A stretch of DNA of 64,000 nt from Pseudomonas sp. RIT-562 (GCF_026241895.1 NZ_JAPJIV010000007.1:186001-250000), one strand, 5' to 3'. Counted from the stretch's first letter, positions 1 to 9,434 are shown. The notes: generated by a model from the sequence alone, not told the origin. Numbers and translations: made by a program.

Positions 1-1634
1 AAGCGCTGCAACTCCAGCGGCGGCGGCAACTGGCGTTCGTCGATCTCCAGGGTCAGCAGCGGCGCGAGATCGGGTAGCGATTCGAGCATGTCGAGGACCT
101 TCCCCAACTGCAGCGGATCGCGCAGGGTACTGCCGGACAAGCTTAAGGCCAGCGGCCAGCGGTTGACGATCAGGTAGTCCAGGGTCGCTTCGAGCATCGC
201 CAGGTCCATGCGCGCCGACCAGCCGAAACGCTCGATCCAGGGCAGGAAGTGTCCGGCGGCAATCGCCTCGCCTTGCGGGTCGAGCAGGCGTGCCAGAACT
301 TTGTGATGCAGCACCTGGCTGGTGTCGGCGCATTGCACCACCGGCTGGAAATACAGCTGCATATTGCCCTCGGTCAGGGCTGCATCGATCCAGGTGCGCC
401 AGTCGTGGTGGGACTGGTTTGGGAGGTCGTCACCACCGTCCTGGTACATCCACGGCCGCTCGGGGTGTTGCCGGGCCTGGATCAGGGCTTGATCGACGCG
501 CAGCAACACCGCACTGGCGGATTCCCCCGGGTGGTACCGGACGATGCCCAGGTGCGCCACCGGCATACTGTCACTGGCACCGGTCAGGCGCAGGTTTTCC
601 AGGGTGGCACTGAGCTCCGCGGCCAGGCGGACCGCGTCTTCCTGGCCCAATCCAGGCGTCAGCAAGCTGAACTCGCCACCGCGGTTGCGCGCTGCCAGCC
701 AGGTACGACGCTCGGGCAGAGCACTCAAGCGCTTGAGCAACTGCGCGACTACTCCGATCAACGCATCGGTGCGTTGTCCGCCCATGCGTTGGTTGAGGCC
801 GGCCAGGTCGTTGATTCGCAGCATCAGCAGATGACCGTCACTGCTCTGCTCGGCGAGCAGCAGGTGATCGGCCAGTTGCTCATCCAGCAACCGGCGGTTG
901 GCCAAGCCGGTGAGGCTGTCCTGATAGGATTCGGCGCGCAGTATTTCGCTGCGGGCGGCTTCTTCGGCGAATAGCGCCTTGAGCTTTTCGACCATCTGGT
1001 TCATCGCCAGCACCACGCGTTTCAATTCCGGGGTGCGAGGCAATTTCGGCAAGCTGCGAAATTCGCGTTTGCTGATGGCTTCAGCCTGCTTGACCATTTT
1101 GTCCAGCGGGCGCAATTGCCGGCGCAGCAACCAGCCGCCAAACACTGCGCTGAGCAGGCCGCAGATGAGCAGCCAGATCAGGCTGCCAAGGGTGCTGTCC
1201 CACAGTTTGGCGAGGGCAAATCGCGGGTTGCTCAGCACTTCGACCCGGGCGAATTGCTCCCAACCGCGCATGATCAACGCCTCGCCACCCTGGGGCCGCA
1301 GATCGACCAGGCTGACGAACCAGTGCGGCACTCGTTCGCCATGGACCGTGGCGCTGCGCTCCACCAGCACCTGCTCATCGGCGATCGCAACCACACGAAT
1401 GCTGGTGAAGTAGCCACTGTCGAAAATCGAGCTGACCATCAACTCGATCATGGCCGGATCGTCGACTTGCGCAGTCAATGACAATCCCAGTGCCGTCGCT
1501 GCGTCCTGGGCGTGCGAGCGCAACTGGCCGAGCATCTGGTCGCGGGAGCTTTCCAGGCTGACAAAAAAGCTGCCGCTGAACGCCACCAGCAGGAACAGGC
1601 AAATGGCGAGAAACAATTGTTTGCGCAGTGACAT
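1..1634 (-). CDS. lapD: LapD, inner-membrane c-di-GMP receptor (C-terminus cut by window edge)
   Basis: LapD binds cytoplasmic cyclic-di-GMP through a degenerate EAL domain and then sequesters the periplasmic protease LapG, so that the adhesin LapA stays on the cell surface. The 544 visible residues show an N-terminal membrane anchor, a periplasmic sensor segment, a second membrane helix near residues 145-170, a HAMP-like linker, a GGDEF-like domain and most of an EAL-like domain. Both catalytic motifs are degenerate: RGGEF replaces GGDEF and KVLAR replaces the ExLxR of active phosphodiesterases. This is the known LapD signature and implies receptor rather than enzyme function. The gene lies 32 bases downstream of lapG on the same strand. 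The start is the ATG whose complement is at 1632-1634. By family length, roughly 100 residues are missing beyond base 1. Confidence 0.93.
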   Translation of the reverse strand, partial: MSLRKQLFLAICLFLLVAFSGSFFVSLESSRDQMLGQLRSHAQDAATALGLSLTAQVDDPAMIELMVSSIFDSGYFTSIRVVAIADEQVLVERSATVHGERVPHWFVSLVDLRPQGGEALIMRGWEQFARVEVLSNPRFALAKLWDSTLGSLIWLLICGLLSAVFGGWLLRRQLRPLDKMVKQAEAISKREFRSLPKLPRTPELKRVVLAMNQMVEKLKALFAEEAARSEILRAESYQDSLTGLANRRLLDEQLADHLLLAEQSSDGHLLMLRINDLAGLNQRMGGQRTDALIGVVAQLLKRLSALPERRTWLAARNRGGEFSLLTPGLGQEDAVRLAAELSATLENLRLTGASDSMPVAHLGIVRYHPGESASAVLLRVDQALIQARQHPERPWMYQDGGDDLPNQSHHDWRTWIDAALTEGNMQLYFQPVVQCADTSQVLHHKVLARLLDPQGEAIAAGHFLPWIERFGWSARMDLAMLEATLDYLIVNRWPLALSLSGSTLRDPLQLGKVLDMLESLPDLAPLLTLEIDERQLPPPLELQR

Positions 1635-1666
1635 AAAACGCTCCTTGCGAGACCTTGCGAGGGAGA

Positions 1667-2374
1667 CTAGCCGTCGCCCACGGCGAAACCTTCGACCTGC
1701 ATTTTTTTCAACACATCCTGCCAGCGCGAGAGTTTTTTCGAGTCGCTGGACCGCTTGCCGCCGTTGGCGCCCGGCAGGTACAGGCCTTCGGCATTGAAGG
1801 CATACACCGGCAGCAGGTCCTTGCGCCGTGAAGCGGGGGAAATCTCGGCCACCAGGTTGTCCAGCACCAGCGGATCGGCCGTTGGGCTGCTGTAGAAAGT
1901 CAGCACCATGTGCGCCTGATTCTGGGTCAGGGCCTTGACGTAGGTGATGCGCAGTTTGTCGCTGGGAACGCCGAGATGGCGCAGGCTGAAATACTTGGCC
2001 AGGGCGTAGTCTTCGCAATCCCCCGCGCCCTTGACCAGGGATTCCACGGGTGTGGCCCAGTAATCGATCTGGCGCCAGATGCGCGTATCGTCCTGAAAGG
2101 TCAGTTGCTGGTTGAAGAAGCGGTTGACCGCATTGAGCTGCTCGCGCTCTGGCTGATCCTGTTGACCCTGCAGCAATTGGCTCCAGGCCTCTATCCGCCT
2201 TTGTGCCGGGCCGAGCGCGCCGTAGCGAGCCTGGGCGTTTTGCAGGATCTGCGCATAATCCCAGTTGGCAAACACCGAACCCAGGCCAGGCACCAGCAAA
2301 CTGGCCAGCAGCAGCCATCCGCCGAACCGAAGTCGGAGCGTTGACCATCCTGGACTACGCCGGCGACGAGGCAT
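1667..2374 (-). CDS. lapG: LapG, periplasmic cysteine protease that releases the LapA adhesin
   Basis: LapG is a calcium-dependent transglutaminase-like cysteine protease (DUF920) that cuts the N-terminus of the giant adhesin LapA when c-di-GMP is low, causing biofilm dispersal. The 235-residue protein has a basic N-terminus and a hydrophobic signal segment at about residues 14-36. The catalytic triad can be read as Cys120 (GDCEDYA), His155 (QAHMVL) and Asp172 (LVLDNL), with family spacing. Directly downstream is lapD, its sequestering partner, so the two form the usual lapG-lapD pair. The ribosome binding site before this ATG is weak, but the signal peptide begins immediately after it. The adhesin lapA and its exporter are not in the window. 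Confidence 0.93.
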   Translation of the reverse strand: MPRRRRSPGWSTLRLRFGGWLLLASLLVPGLGSVFANWDYAQILQNAQARYGALGPAQRRIEAWSQLLQGQQDQPEREQLNAVNRFFNQQLTFQDDTRIWRQIDYWATPVESLVKGAGDCEDYALAKYFSLRHLGVPSDKLRITYVKALTQNQAHMVLTFYSSPTADPLVLDNLVAEISPASRRKDLLPVYAFNAEGLYLPGANGGKRSSDSKKLSRWQDVLKKMQVEGFAVGDG

Positions 2375-2456
2375 GTCGGGCTGCTCGGGGTGCAGATGGA
2401 TGGAGTCTAGGCGGAGTTTGCAGTGGGGGTGCGCATATCGTCGGCTGACTCGGCGA

Positions 2457-2852
2457 TCAGCGTTTGCGCAGGGTTTTCTGCCTGAGGATGTAAACGCTCA
2501 CCAGCACCGCGCTGGTCAACATGAACGCGCGTGCCCATGGCATCGGCACCAGGTAGCAGGAGAACAGAATGCTCACCCACATCAGCCCGATGGCGTAGAC
2601 CTTGCCCTTGAGCGGAATGCCGTTGCCGTCGAGATAATCGCGGATCCACGGCCCGAGGCGCGGATGCTCCACCAGCCAATGGTAAAAGCGCGGTGAACTG
2701 CGGGCAAAACAGGCGGCCGCCAACAGCAGGAAAGGGGTCGTGGGCAGTACTGGCAGGAAGATCCCGATCACTCCCAACGCTACGCTGAGCCAACCAATGG
2801 CCAGCAGCACGTAGCGCAACATCGGGGAGCGGTTGCCTATGGGATTGTCCAT
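2457..2852 (-). CDS. DUF454 (YbaN-like) small inner-membrane protein
   Basis: This 131-residue hydrophobic protein has the DUF454/YbaN layout: an N-terminal pair of helices carrying the family stretch LPVLPTTPFLLLAA (about residues 29-42), the AACFARSSPRFYHWL motif at 44-58, the conserved LGPWIRDY near 65-72, then two more helices and a basic tail. Function in the family is unknown. It lies between lapG and the YecA-type gene on the same strand, only 10 bases after the latter, so those two could be cotranscribed. Confidence 0.85.
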   Translation of the reverse strand: MDNPIGNRSPMLRYVLLAIGWLSVALGVIGIFLPVLPTTPFLLLAAACFARSSPRFYHWLVEHPRLGPWIRDYLDGNGIPLKGKVYAIGLMWVSILFSCYLVPMPWARAFMLTSAVLVSVYILRQKTLRKR

Positions 2853-2862
2853 AGGCGGGACC

Positions 2863-3450
2863 TTAGTGATGACGAGGCTTGAGAATGGCCGGCTTTTCGT
2901 CAGGCGCGTTGCACAGTAGGTACAGCGCGGTCAGGGCCTCCGGAATTTGCACGATCATGTCGTCCATCAGGTTGGCATCGGCGGCGATGTCGGAGAACTC
3001 CGGTTGCTCGTCGAACAGGCCCGAACCGACCATGATCGGCAGCAGCATTTCGCTGACTTCGTCTTCAGCGGTCTCGAACCAGGCTGCTTCACGCAGGAAC
3101 ACGCCTTCCATGAAGCCGATGCACCAGCCGCGCAGGTCGGAATCGTCCGGGTCATCGCCAAGGTCGAGTTCGCACGGCAGCTCGAATTCTTCATCGGAAG
3201 CCAGTTGGCGAGCGATGTGGGCCTTGAGTGCGAGCAGGGTGGATTCGATGGCTTCACGCTCGGTGTCGTCGGCGTAATGCGGTTCTTCGGCGAACAGTGC
3301 GTCGATCCATTCACGGTCCGGAACGGTTTCGGAGCAGATCGACAGGGCCGTGAGGTAGCCGTGGGCGGCCACGTAGTCCAGCGCCTCGTCATGCAGTTCA
3401 TCGGCGTCGAGGAAGACTTGCAGGCGGGTTAGTTGCTCAGCGAAGGACAT
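2863..3450 (-). CDS. YecA/UPF0149 family protein
   Basis: An acidic protein of about 195 residues of the YecA-like UPF0149 family, beginning MSFAEQL. The reading frame is open for nine more codons upstream, but the ATG at 3450 has an AAGG element upstream and opens the conserved region. Characteristic features are the paired helices around residues 50-90, the central RGWCIGFMEGVF segment that fits the family's GWCxGF motif, and the C-terminal EALTALYLLC stretch. No SEC-C zinc motif is present at the C-terminus, unlike full-length YecA. The molecular role of the family is unknown. The gene is followed closely by the DUF454 gene. Confidence 0.8.
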   Translation of the reverse strand: MSFAEQLTRLQVFLDADELHDEALDYVAAHGYLTALSICSETVPDREWIDALFAEEPHYADDTEREAIESTLLALKAHIARQLASDEEFELPCELDLGDDPDDSDLRGWCIGFMEGVFLREAAWFETAEDEVSEMLLPIMVGSGLFDEQPEFSDIAADANLMDDMIVQIPEALTALYLLCNAPDEKPAILKPRHH

Positions 3451-3953
3451 TAAAGGGCTACCTTGGGAATTAAACATATGCGGGAATTCTAGGCCTTCTT
3501 GAGCAGTCAGGCCAGCCGCGCCTCATATTTGGCCCTTGGGGCCTTGCGAAACGGCACATTCCTTGTGGGGTGGTCTTTGATCTGGTCACGGGTACATATC
3601 CGTTTCTGCGGTCACGGCTACTTATGGTTCCGCCCTTACGGCGGGTTACTTTGAAAAGCGCAAAGTAACCAAACGCTTCTTGCCCCACCACTTGGCACCT
3701 CGCTTAGGCTCGGTGTGCCCTCGCTCCGGCATTGCTTCGCGGGTCGCTGCGATGGGCCATCCCTGGCCCAGCGCAGCTAAACCGGCATCCTTGCCGGTTT
3801 ACCCGCTGCGCAATACCTGCGTTCGGCCAGCGTGGTTAATGGGGCGTCCGTGATTAAGAGCCGGGCCGTGGCGGCCTTCGGGCCGACCAAGGCATCAAGC
3901 CGGCTCGCTGCGCTCGTTTGCGTGTACATCCCCTCAATTTTGAAATGAACACT

Positions 3954-4097
3954 TGTGGATTGTGAGATTTGTGGATGGTGGTACCTGTAGATGGTGGTGT
4001 CTGTGGATGGTGGTACCTGTAGATGGTGGTGTCTGTGGATGGTGGTACCTGTAGATGGCGATACCTGTGGATGGTGGTACCTGTAGATGGTGATACC
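3954..4097. repeat. Tandem array of nine 16-bp units inside the inverted repeat
   Basis: Units begin at 3954, 3970, 3986, 4002, 4018, 4034, 4050, 4066 and 4082. The first is diverged. The other eight alternate between two variants, TGTGGATGGTGGTACC and TGTAGATGGTGGTGTC or close relatives. The ninth unit runs straight into a REP-like sequence at 4098 that begins TGTGGGAGC. Because 16 is not a multiple of 3, the array makes His/Pro/Thr/Tyr-rich open frames on the minus strand, which I regard as artefacts. Confidence 0.9.
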
Positions 4098-4252
4098 TGT
4101 GGGAGCAAAGCTTGCTCGCGATGGACGTGAACGATAACCGGCACTCCCTGCCTGGCACACATCCCTGTAGGAGCCCGGCTTGCCGGCGATGGCGGCGAGT
4201 CATCCAATATCAATGTCTCCTGACCCACCGCCATCGCCAGCAAGCAGGCTCC
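4098..4252. repeat. REP-like sequence plus a degenerate REPIN in the core of the inverted repeat
   Basis: Bases 4098-4124 are a single REP-like unit (GGGAGCAAAGCTTGCTCGCG core). Bases about 4164-4252 form a degenerate inverted pair: GTAGGAGCCCGGCTTGCCGG followed by GCGATGGCGG, then CCGCCATCGCCAGCAAGC and GGCTCC. They are related to the REPINs found elsewhere in the window. Confidence 0.75.
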
Positions 4253-4709
4253 AAAAACCGCCTCATTCCAAAGTCTGTGCACAACCAGACAAGCGCAGCG
4301 CGCCGGCTTGATGCCTTGGTCGGCCCGTAGGCCGCCACGGCCCGGTTTGTGATCACGGACGCCCCATTAACCACGCTGGCCGAACGCAGGCGTTGCGCAG
4401 CGGGTAAACCGGCAAGGATGCCGGTTTAGCCGCGCTGGGCCAGGGAGGGCCCATCGCGGCGACCCGCTGCGTAATGCCGGAGTGAGGGCACACCGAGCCT
4501 AGGCGAGGTGCCAAGTGGTGGGGCAAAAAGCGTTTGGTTACTTTGCGCTTTTTCAAAGTAACCCGCTGTAAGAGCGGAACCAATATCAGCCGTAACCGCA
4601 AAAACGGATATGTCCACCCAAAGCCGCCACCGCGAGCAAGCTTTACTCCCAAAGCTCCCAAAGCTCATAGGGAATGCAATGTTTGCCCTAATGTGTCTTC
4701 TAAGCGGCA

Positions 4710-4738
4710 CCCTTCGAAGAGGACACGTCGGGTATACT
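4710..4738 (+). promoter_or_regulatory. Possible sigma-70 promoter for recQ
   Basis: TATACT at 4733-4738 is a good -10 element on the recQ strand, about 140 bases before the start codon. The -35 region (near CTTCGA, 4712-4717) is poor, so the call rests mainly on the -10 element. Confidence 0.35.
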
Positions 4739-4876
4739 CCCGCGTTTTGCGATGCCCTGCCGGCGTCATGGCTGAGATGGCCAGCGTCATGCAATCCGCA
4801 CTTACGATTCGTCGGTGCAGCCTGCGCGATTCTGGACCAGCCTTGCAGGGATGTTTCGGTGATTTTTGGAGTTTTT

Positions 4877-7003
4877 ATGCTCGAACAGGCTCAACGCGTC
4901 CTCAAGGACATCTTCGGCTACGACAGCTTTCGTGGCCGCCAGGGTGCAATCATTGAGCGCGTGGCCAGTGGTGGCGACGCCCTGGTACTGATGCCTACGG
5001 GTGGCGGCAAGTCCCTGTGCTTCCAGGTGCCGGCATTGCTGCGCGAAGGGCTCGCCGTCGTGGTCTCGCCGTTGATCGCGTTGATGGACGACCAGGTCGC
5101 CACGCTCGAAGAACTGGGTGTCGCCGCCGCTGCGCTGAACTCCACGCTCAGTGCGGAACAGCAACGGGACTTGGCCAACCGCATCAAGCGCGGTGAAGTA
5201 AAGATGCTGTATCTCGCGCCCGAGCGCCTGGTGCAGCCGCGGATGCTGGCGTTCCTGCAAAGCCTGGAAATTGCCCTGTTCGCCATCGACGAAGCGCACT
5301 GCGTATCGCAATGGGGTCACGACTTCCGCCGTGAATACCTGCAACTGGGGCAATTGGCCGAGCTGTTCCCCAATGTCCCGCGCATCGCACTGACGGCCAC
5401 CGCCGACAAGCGCACCCGCGAAGAAATCGTCGATCGCCTGCATTTGCAAGACGCCGAGCGCTTCCTGTCGAGTTTCGACCGACCGAACATCTTCTATCGC
5501 ATCGTCCCCAAGGAACAGCCGCGCAAGCAATTGCTCGCGTTCCTCGCCGAGCGGCGCAGCGATGCCGGCATCGTGTACTGCCTGTCACGCAAGAAAGTCG
5601 ACGAAGTCGCGGTGTTCCTCAGTGAACAGGGCTTCCCGGCACTGCCGTATCACGCCGGGCTGCCCAACGAGACCCGCGCCTATCACCAGAAGCGCTTTCT
5701 CAATGAAGAAGGCCTGATCATGGTCGCCACCGTGGCGTTCGGCATGGGCATCGACAAACCCAACGTGCGTTTCGTCGCACACCTGGACTTGCCCAAATCC
5801 CTGGAAGCCTACTATCAGGAAACCGGGCGCGGTGGGCGCGACGGCCTGCCGGCAGATGCCTGGATGGCTTACGGCCTGCAAGACGTGGTGATGCTCAAGC
5901 AGATGCTGCAGAACTCCGAAGGCGACGAGCGGCACAAGCGCCTGGAGCAGCACAAGCTCGACGCCATGCTTTCGCTCTGCGAAGAAACCCGCTGCCGTCG
6001 GCAGACCCTGCTGGCCTACTTCGATGAAGACATGCCGCAGCCATGTGGCCATTGCGACAACTGTGTCGACGGCGTGCAAACGTGGGACGCCACTGAGCCT
6101 GCGCGCCAGGCGCTCTCGGCGATTTTTCGCACCGGCCAGCGCTATGGCGTCGGGCATCTGGTGGACGTGTTGCTGGGTAAGGACAACGAAAAAATCCGCA
6201 GTTTCGGCCACCAGCACCTGTCGGTCTATGGTGTGGGCAAGGCGCTGGGCGAGAGCGAATGGCGCTCGCTGTTTCGCCAGCTGGTTGCTCGCGGGCTGGC
6301 GGACATCGATCTTGAGGGCTATGGCGGCCTGCGGCTGAGCGCCACCTGCCGTCCGTTACTCAAGGGCGAAGTGACCCTGGAACTGCGCCGCGACCTCAAG
6401 CCTCAAACCACTGCGAAGAGCAGCAAGAGCCAGGCAAGCCAGCTGGTTCGCGGCGAAGAGCGCGAGCAGTGGGAAGCCTTGCGCGCATTGCGCCGCAAGC
6501 TCGCCGAAGAACATGGGGTGCCGCCGTACGTCATCTTCCCGGATTCGACCCTGCTCGAAATGCTCCGCAGCCAGCCTGGCTCGATGGCCGAAATGGCGCG
6601 GGTCAGCGGAGTCGGTGCGCGCAAGCTGGAGCGTTACGGCGAGGCGTTCCTCGAAGTGCTGGGCGGCCAGGCCGAGGCGCCAAAGGTGGTCGCCGATCTG
6701 CGTCACGAACTGATCACCCTGGCCCGCGCAGGCATGACGCCGCTGCAGATCGCCGGTCAGTTGCAGTGTTCGGAAAAGAATGTGTACACCCTGCTCGCCG
6801 AGGCGATTGGCAAGCAGCAGTTGTCCCTGGAGCAGGCGTTGGATCTGCCGGAGGAGTTGATGGGCGAAATCCAGGATGCGTTCCTCGACGGGGAAGGCGA
6901 ACTGCCGCCGGTCGCCGAGATCGCCGCGATGTTTGCCGGCCGGGTTCCAGAGGGCGTGTTGTACTGCGTGAGGGCCGCGCTGCAGTCGGAATTTGAAATT
7001 TGA
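4877..7003 (+). CDS. recQ: RecQ, ATP-dependent 3'-5' DNA helicase
   Basis: A superfamily 2 helicase of 708 residues acting in recombination and replication-fork repair. It shows Walker A MPTGGGKS at about 39-46, the DEAH box at 138-141 followed by [10 protein letters not shown], the RecQ zinc-binding cluster ([10 protein letters not shown] with CGHCDNC), a winged-helix domain, and an HRDC domain around 520-600. It ends with an extra HTH-like segment of about 100 residues ([20 protein letters not shown]) that short RecQ proteins lack. The frame stays open upstream to 4610. I chose the ATG at 4877 because a GGAG element (4868-4871) sits five bases before it and the conserved [11 protein letters not shown]-terminus starts there. 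Confidence 0.95.
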   Translation: MLEQAQRVLKDIFGYDSFRGRQGAIIERVASGGDALVLMPTGGGKSLCFQVPALLREGLAVVVSPLIALMDDQVATLEELGVAAAALNSTLSAEQQRDLANRIKRGEVKMLYLAPERLVQPRMLAFLQSLEIALFAIDEAHCVSQWGHDFRREYLQLGQLAELFPNVPRIALTATADKRTREEIVDRLHLQDAERFLSSFDRPNIFYRIVPKEQPRKQLLAFLAERRSDAGIVYCLSRKKVDEVAVFLSEQGFPALPYHAGLPNETRAYHQKRFLNEEGLIMVATVAFGMGIDKPNVRFVAHLDLPKSLEAYYQETGRGGRDGLPADAWMAYGLQDVVMLKQMLQNSEGDERHKRLEQHKLDAMLSLCEETRCRRQTLLAYFDEDMPQPCGHCDNCVDGVQTWDATEPARQALSAIFRTGQRYGVGHLVDVLLGKDNEKIRSFGHQHLSVYGVGKALGESEWRSLFRQLVARGLADIDLEGYGGLRLSATCRPLLKGEVTLELRRDLKPQTTAKSSKSQASQLVRGEEREQWEALRALRRKLAEEHGVPPYVIFPDSTLLEMLRSQPGSMAEMARVSGVGARKLERYGEAFLEVLGGQAEAPKVVADLRHELITLARAGMTPLQIAGQLQCSEKNVYTLLAEAIGKQQLSLEQALDLPEELMGEIQDAFLDGEGELPPVAEIAAMFAGRVPEGVLYCVRAALQSEFEI

Positions 7004-7122
7004 AACAACCCTTGCTCTGATGTAACGATTCAGTACAAAGCGAGCCTTGCTTCAAGTCATCGGCCATGCTTAGCTGACTAATAATTAGGTTTTCTCTATT
7101 TCAGTCTAACCATGAGTTTTTT

Positions 7123-7557
7123 ATGCCGTTAACCGATCAACACCGCTTTGGCATGCAGTTGGCGCAGATGTCCCGGGGCTGGCGGGCCGAACTGGACCGC
7201 CGCCTGGCCGGCCTCGGATTGTCCCAGGCCCGTTGGCTGGTGCTGTTGCACCTCGCACGTTTCGAAGAGCCGCCAACCCAGAGGGAGTTGGCGCAAAGCG
7301 TTGCAGTAGAAGGTCCGACCCTTGCCCGATTGCTCGACAGCCTCGAAAGTCAGGGGCTGGTCCAGCGCCAAGCGGTGGTTGAAGACCGCCGTGCGAAGAA
7401 GATCGTGCTCTGCGCCCCGGCCCGTCCGTTGATCGAACAGATTGAAACCATTGCCAACCAATTGCGCCTGGAACTCTTTGAGGGAGTCGACGAGGCGGAC
7501 TTGAAGACTTGCATGCGGGTTCACGGACACATCCTGGCCAACCTGGAAAAATCCTGA
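7123..7557 (+). CDS. MarR/SlyA-family transcriptional regulator
   Basis: A winged-helix regulator of 144 residues. The N-terminal dimerisation helix is followed by LGLSQARWLVLLHLA, the recognition region PTQRELAQSVAVEGPTLARL (about 51-70), and the wing ending VVEDRRAKKIVL, where the D-R-R motif is the MarR hallmark. It lies 119 bases after recQ and 128 bases before the FimV-like gene, all on the plus strand, an arrangement typical of Pseudomonas. The ligand and targets cannot be inferred. Confidence 0.88.
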   Translation: MPLTDQHRFGMQLAQMSRGWRAELDRRLAGLGLSQARWLVLLHLARFEEPPTQRELAQSVAVEGPTLARLLDSLESQGLVQRQAVVEDRRAKKIVLCAPARPLIEQIETIANQLRLELFEGVDEADLKTCMRVHGHILANLEKS

Positions 7558-7579
7558 CTCATTGCATCGTGCAGGACTT

Positions 7580-7608
7580 TTGAGATACCCCGTTGGGCGG
7601 ACTATAAA
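7580..7608 (+). promoter_or_regulatory. Sigma-70-type promoter before the FimV-like gene
   Basis: TTGAGA (7580-7585) and TATAAA (7603-7608) are separated by exactly 17 bases, and each matches consensus at five of six positions. The predicted transcript starts about 70 bases before the FimV-like start codon, giving this gene its own promoter independent of the MarR gene. Confidence 0.65.
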
Positions 7609-7685
7609 GAACTACTATGCGTTAACGTGTTCGTACCGGATGTGCGAACGCGTACAGGTTGGTTCCGGTTATCTAAGGGATGCTC

Positions 7686-9434
7686 ATGCTTGAGAGTTTG
7701 CACGTTGTCTTGCGGTGTGGTGCCAGGCTGTTGCTGGTAGGTAGTGCCGTGTGCTACTCGGCATTGGCCCCCGCGCTGGGATTGGGTGAAATCACCCTGC
7801 ATTCCGCGCTGAATCAGCCGTTGCGGGCGGATATCGCCCTGGTGGATGCCGCAGGCCTTGAAGAGGGCGACCTGTCGGTCAACCTGGCGACAGCGGATGA
7901 GTTCAGCCGCGCGGGTGTCGAACGGGTGTTTTTTCTTAACGACCTGAAGTTCACGCCGATCCTCAAGGGCAATCGCACCCTGATCCGCGTGAGCTCCAAT
8001 AAGCCGGTCAACGAACCCTTCCTGAATTTTTTGGTGCAACTCAATCAGCCCAATGGGCGGGTGTTGCGCGAATACACGGTATTGATCGATCCGCCGGGCA
8101 CGCCCGGGATTGTTCCGGTCGTCGAAGAACCCGAAGCAGTTGCGCAGAATTCTCCATTTCCCAGCGTCAAGCCCGCTGCGGCCACGCCTGCGCAGAAAAA
8201 AGCCCCGGCGCCTAAGGCCGAGCCCGTCGCCCCGGTAGCTGAAATCGATCCGGTTGCTGAGCAGTTGGCCGCCAGCGTGCTGCAAAACCAGCAACTGCAG
8301 GCCACCATCACTGATTTGAATGCGCGGCTGCAGGCGCAGGATGAACAGATCGCCGCTCACAAAAAACAAGTGATCGACCTGCAAACCCGGTTGGCTGAAG
8401 AGCAACAGGCACCTCCGGCGGCACCCGTTGCCGTAGCGCCGCCTGCGGTCGTAGTGGGACAGCCTGAGGACAGCCAGTGGGCAACAATTCTCGGCGTGCT
8501 GGGCTTGGCCGTCCTGATGCTTCTCGGGCTGTTCATTCGACGCCAGCGCCAACGCCAGCAGGCCGGTGAGGGTGCGCAGCAGGTTTTAGCGCCCGCTTCG
8601 CGGCACGAGTCGGTGCTCGACGATCACGGCGCAACGCCGGCGCCGTTATCCAGATCGGTGGCTGATCAGCATGAAGAAACTCCGCCCGGCGACGTGCTTG
8701 AGGGCGTGGGCATCTATATGGCATACGGCCGGTTCTCCGAGGCCGCCGGTTTGCTGCGCGAGGCGCTGGCCAAGGAGCCGCAGCGCACTGATCTGGCTGT
8801 GCAGCTGCTGGAGGTATGCGGTAAACAAGGCGACGTGGCGGCGTATGACGCTCAGGAAAGCCTGCTGCGCGAGGCCGGATTCGACCCGCAAGCACTCCAG
8901 GAAATCCGCAGCAGGCACCCGAAAATGCACAGCGCGACGCCGATGACTGCTGCGCCGATAGTCGCTGCTGCGATCACCGCAGCACCGGTTGTTGCACTGG
9001 GCGATGAGTTTCAGTTGAATCTTGATGACCTGTCGATGGACGCCAGCTGGGATTTGATCAGCCCCTTCGACAAAGCCCCAGCTCCAGCTATCCCGGAAGA
9101 GCCTGCCTTTCACTCCAACCTCCACGTGTTGCCGGACGTGTTCGAGATGCCCGAGGAGTCGACATTTGGGGCACCCGAGCTGGAGTGGGATGCGCAAGCG
9201 GATTCCCAGGCGCTGGACGACGATTTTCTCGCAGAATTCGGCGACCTGGATTCGTCACTGGAACTTGAGCCATTGAACCTGGAGCCAGACAACGCCGGCA
9301 AGCTCGAACAGGCTCAGACCTGCATCGATGACGGCGACCTGGACAGCGCGATCGAGTTGCTCAACGAACTGCTCAGGGACGCCGATGAGCCGCTCAAGCA
9401 GACCGCCCGGAGTCTGTTGGCGGGCATTCGCTGA
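7686..9434 (+). CDS. FimV-like inner-membrane protein without a LysM domain
   Basis: A 582-residue relative of the polar hub protein FimV. It begins with a signal segment and the FimV N-terminal domain (GLGEITLHSALNQPLRADI, then FFLNDLKFTP), continues with an Ala/Pro-rich linker and a coiled coil (about 190-240), and has one membrane helix near 260-280 (TILGVLGLAVLMLLGLFI). The cytoplasmic part is acidic with TPR-like helices and ends in the FimV C-terminal motif (LDDDFLAEFGDLDS, then DLDSAIELLNELL). The LysM module normally found between the N-domain and the linker is absent. I chose ATG 7686 over 7680 because the AAGGGA ribosome site lies at the correct distance from 7686 and overlaps 7680. 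Confidence 0.82.
   Translation: MLESLHVVLRCGARLLLVGSAVCYSALAPALGLGEITLHSALNQPLRADIALVDAAGLEEGDLSVNLATADEFSRAGVERVFFLNDLKFTPILKGNRTLIRVSSNKPVNEPFLNFLVQLNQPNGRVLREYTVLIDPPGTPGIVPVVEEPEAVAQNSPFPSVKPAAATPAQKKAPAPKAEPVAPVAEIDPVAEQLAASVLQNQQLQATITDLNARLQAQDEQIAAHKKQVIDLQTRLAEEQQAPPAAPVAVAPPAVVVGQPEDSQWATILGVLGLAVLMLLGLFIRRQRQRQQAGEGAQQVLAPASRHESVLDDHGATPAPLSRSVADQHEETPPGDVLEGVGIYMAYGRFSEAAGLLREALAKEPQRTDLAVQLLEVCGKQGDVAAYDAQESLLREAGFDPQALQEIRSRHPKMHSATPMTAAPIVAAAITAAPVVALGDEFQLNLDDLSMDASWDLISPFDKAPAPAIPEEPAFHSNLHVLPDVFEMPEESTFGAPELEWDAQADSQALDDDFLAEFGDLDSSLELEPLNLEPDNAGKLEQAQTCIDDGDLDSAIELLNELLRDADEPLKQTARSLLAGIR

Larger units (their letters stand above)
3590..4622. repeat. Long inverted-repeat element (two arms of about 330 bp around a 350-bp core)
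   Basis: The left arm (about 3590-3922) and the right arm (about 4275-4622) are near-identical reverse complements with scattered substitutions and one-base indels. Landmarks shared in inverse order include a hairpin flanked by GGTTACTTTG and CAAAGTAACC (about 3643-3669 and 4537-4563), a stretch with a CTCGGTGTGCCCTC core, the AAACCGGCATCCTTGCCGGTTT hairpin flank, and a GGCCGTGGCGGCC segment. No credible coding sequence lies inside. All open frames here are low-complexity or antisense products of the repeat. The element fills the gap between the YecA-type gene and recQ and resembles dispersed intergenic repeats of fluorescent pseudomonads, but I cannot name a family. Confidence 0.85.

Noticed and set aside
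3954..4097. CRISPR-like array
   Set aside because: Units are contiguous 16-base repeats without unique spacers, and no cas genes are present.
3777..4282. His/Pro/Thr/Tyr-repeat proteins on the minus strand
   Set aside because: They are translations of the 16-bp tandem repeat and inverted repeat. The same motif appears in all three frames because 16 is not a multiple of three.
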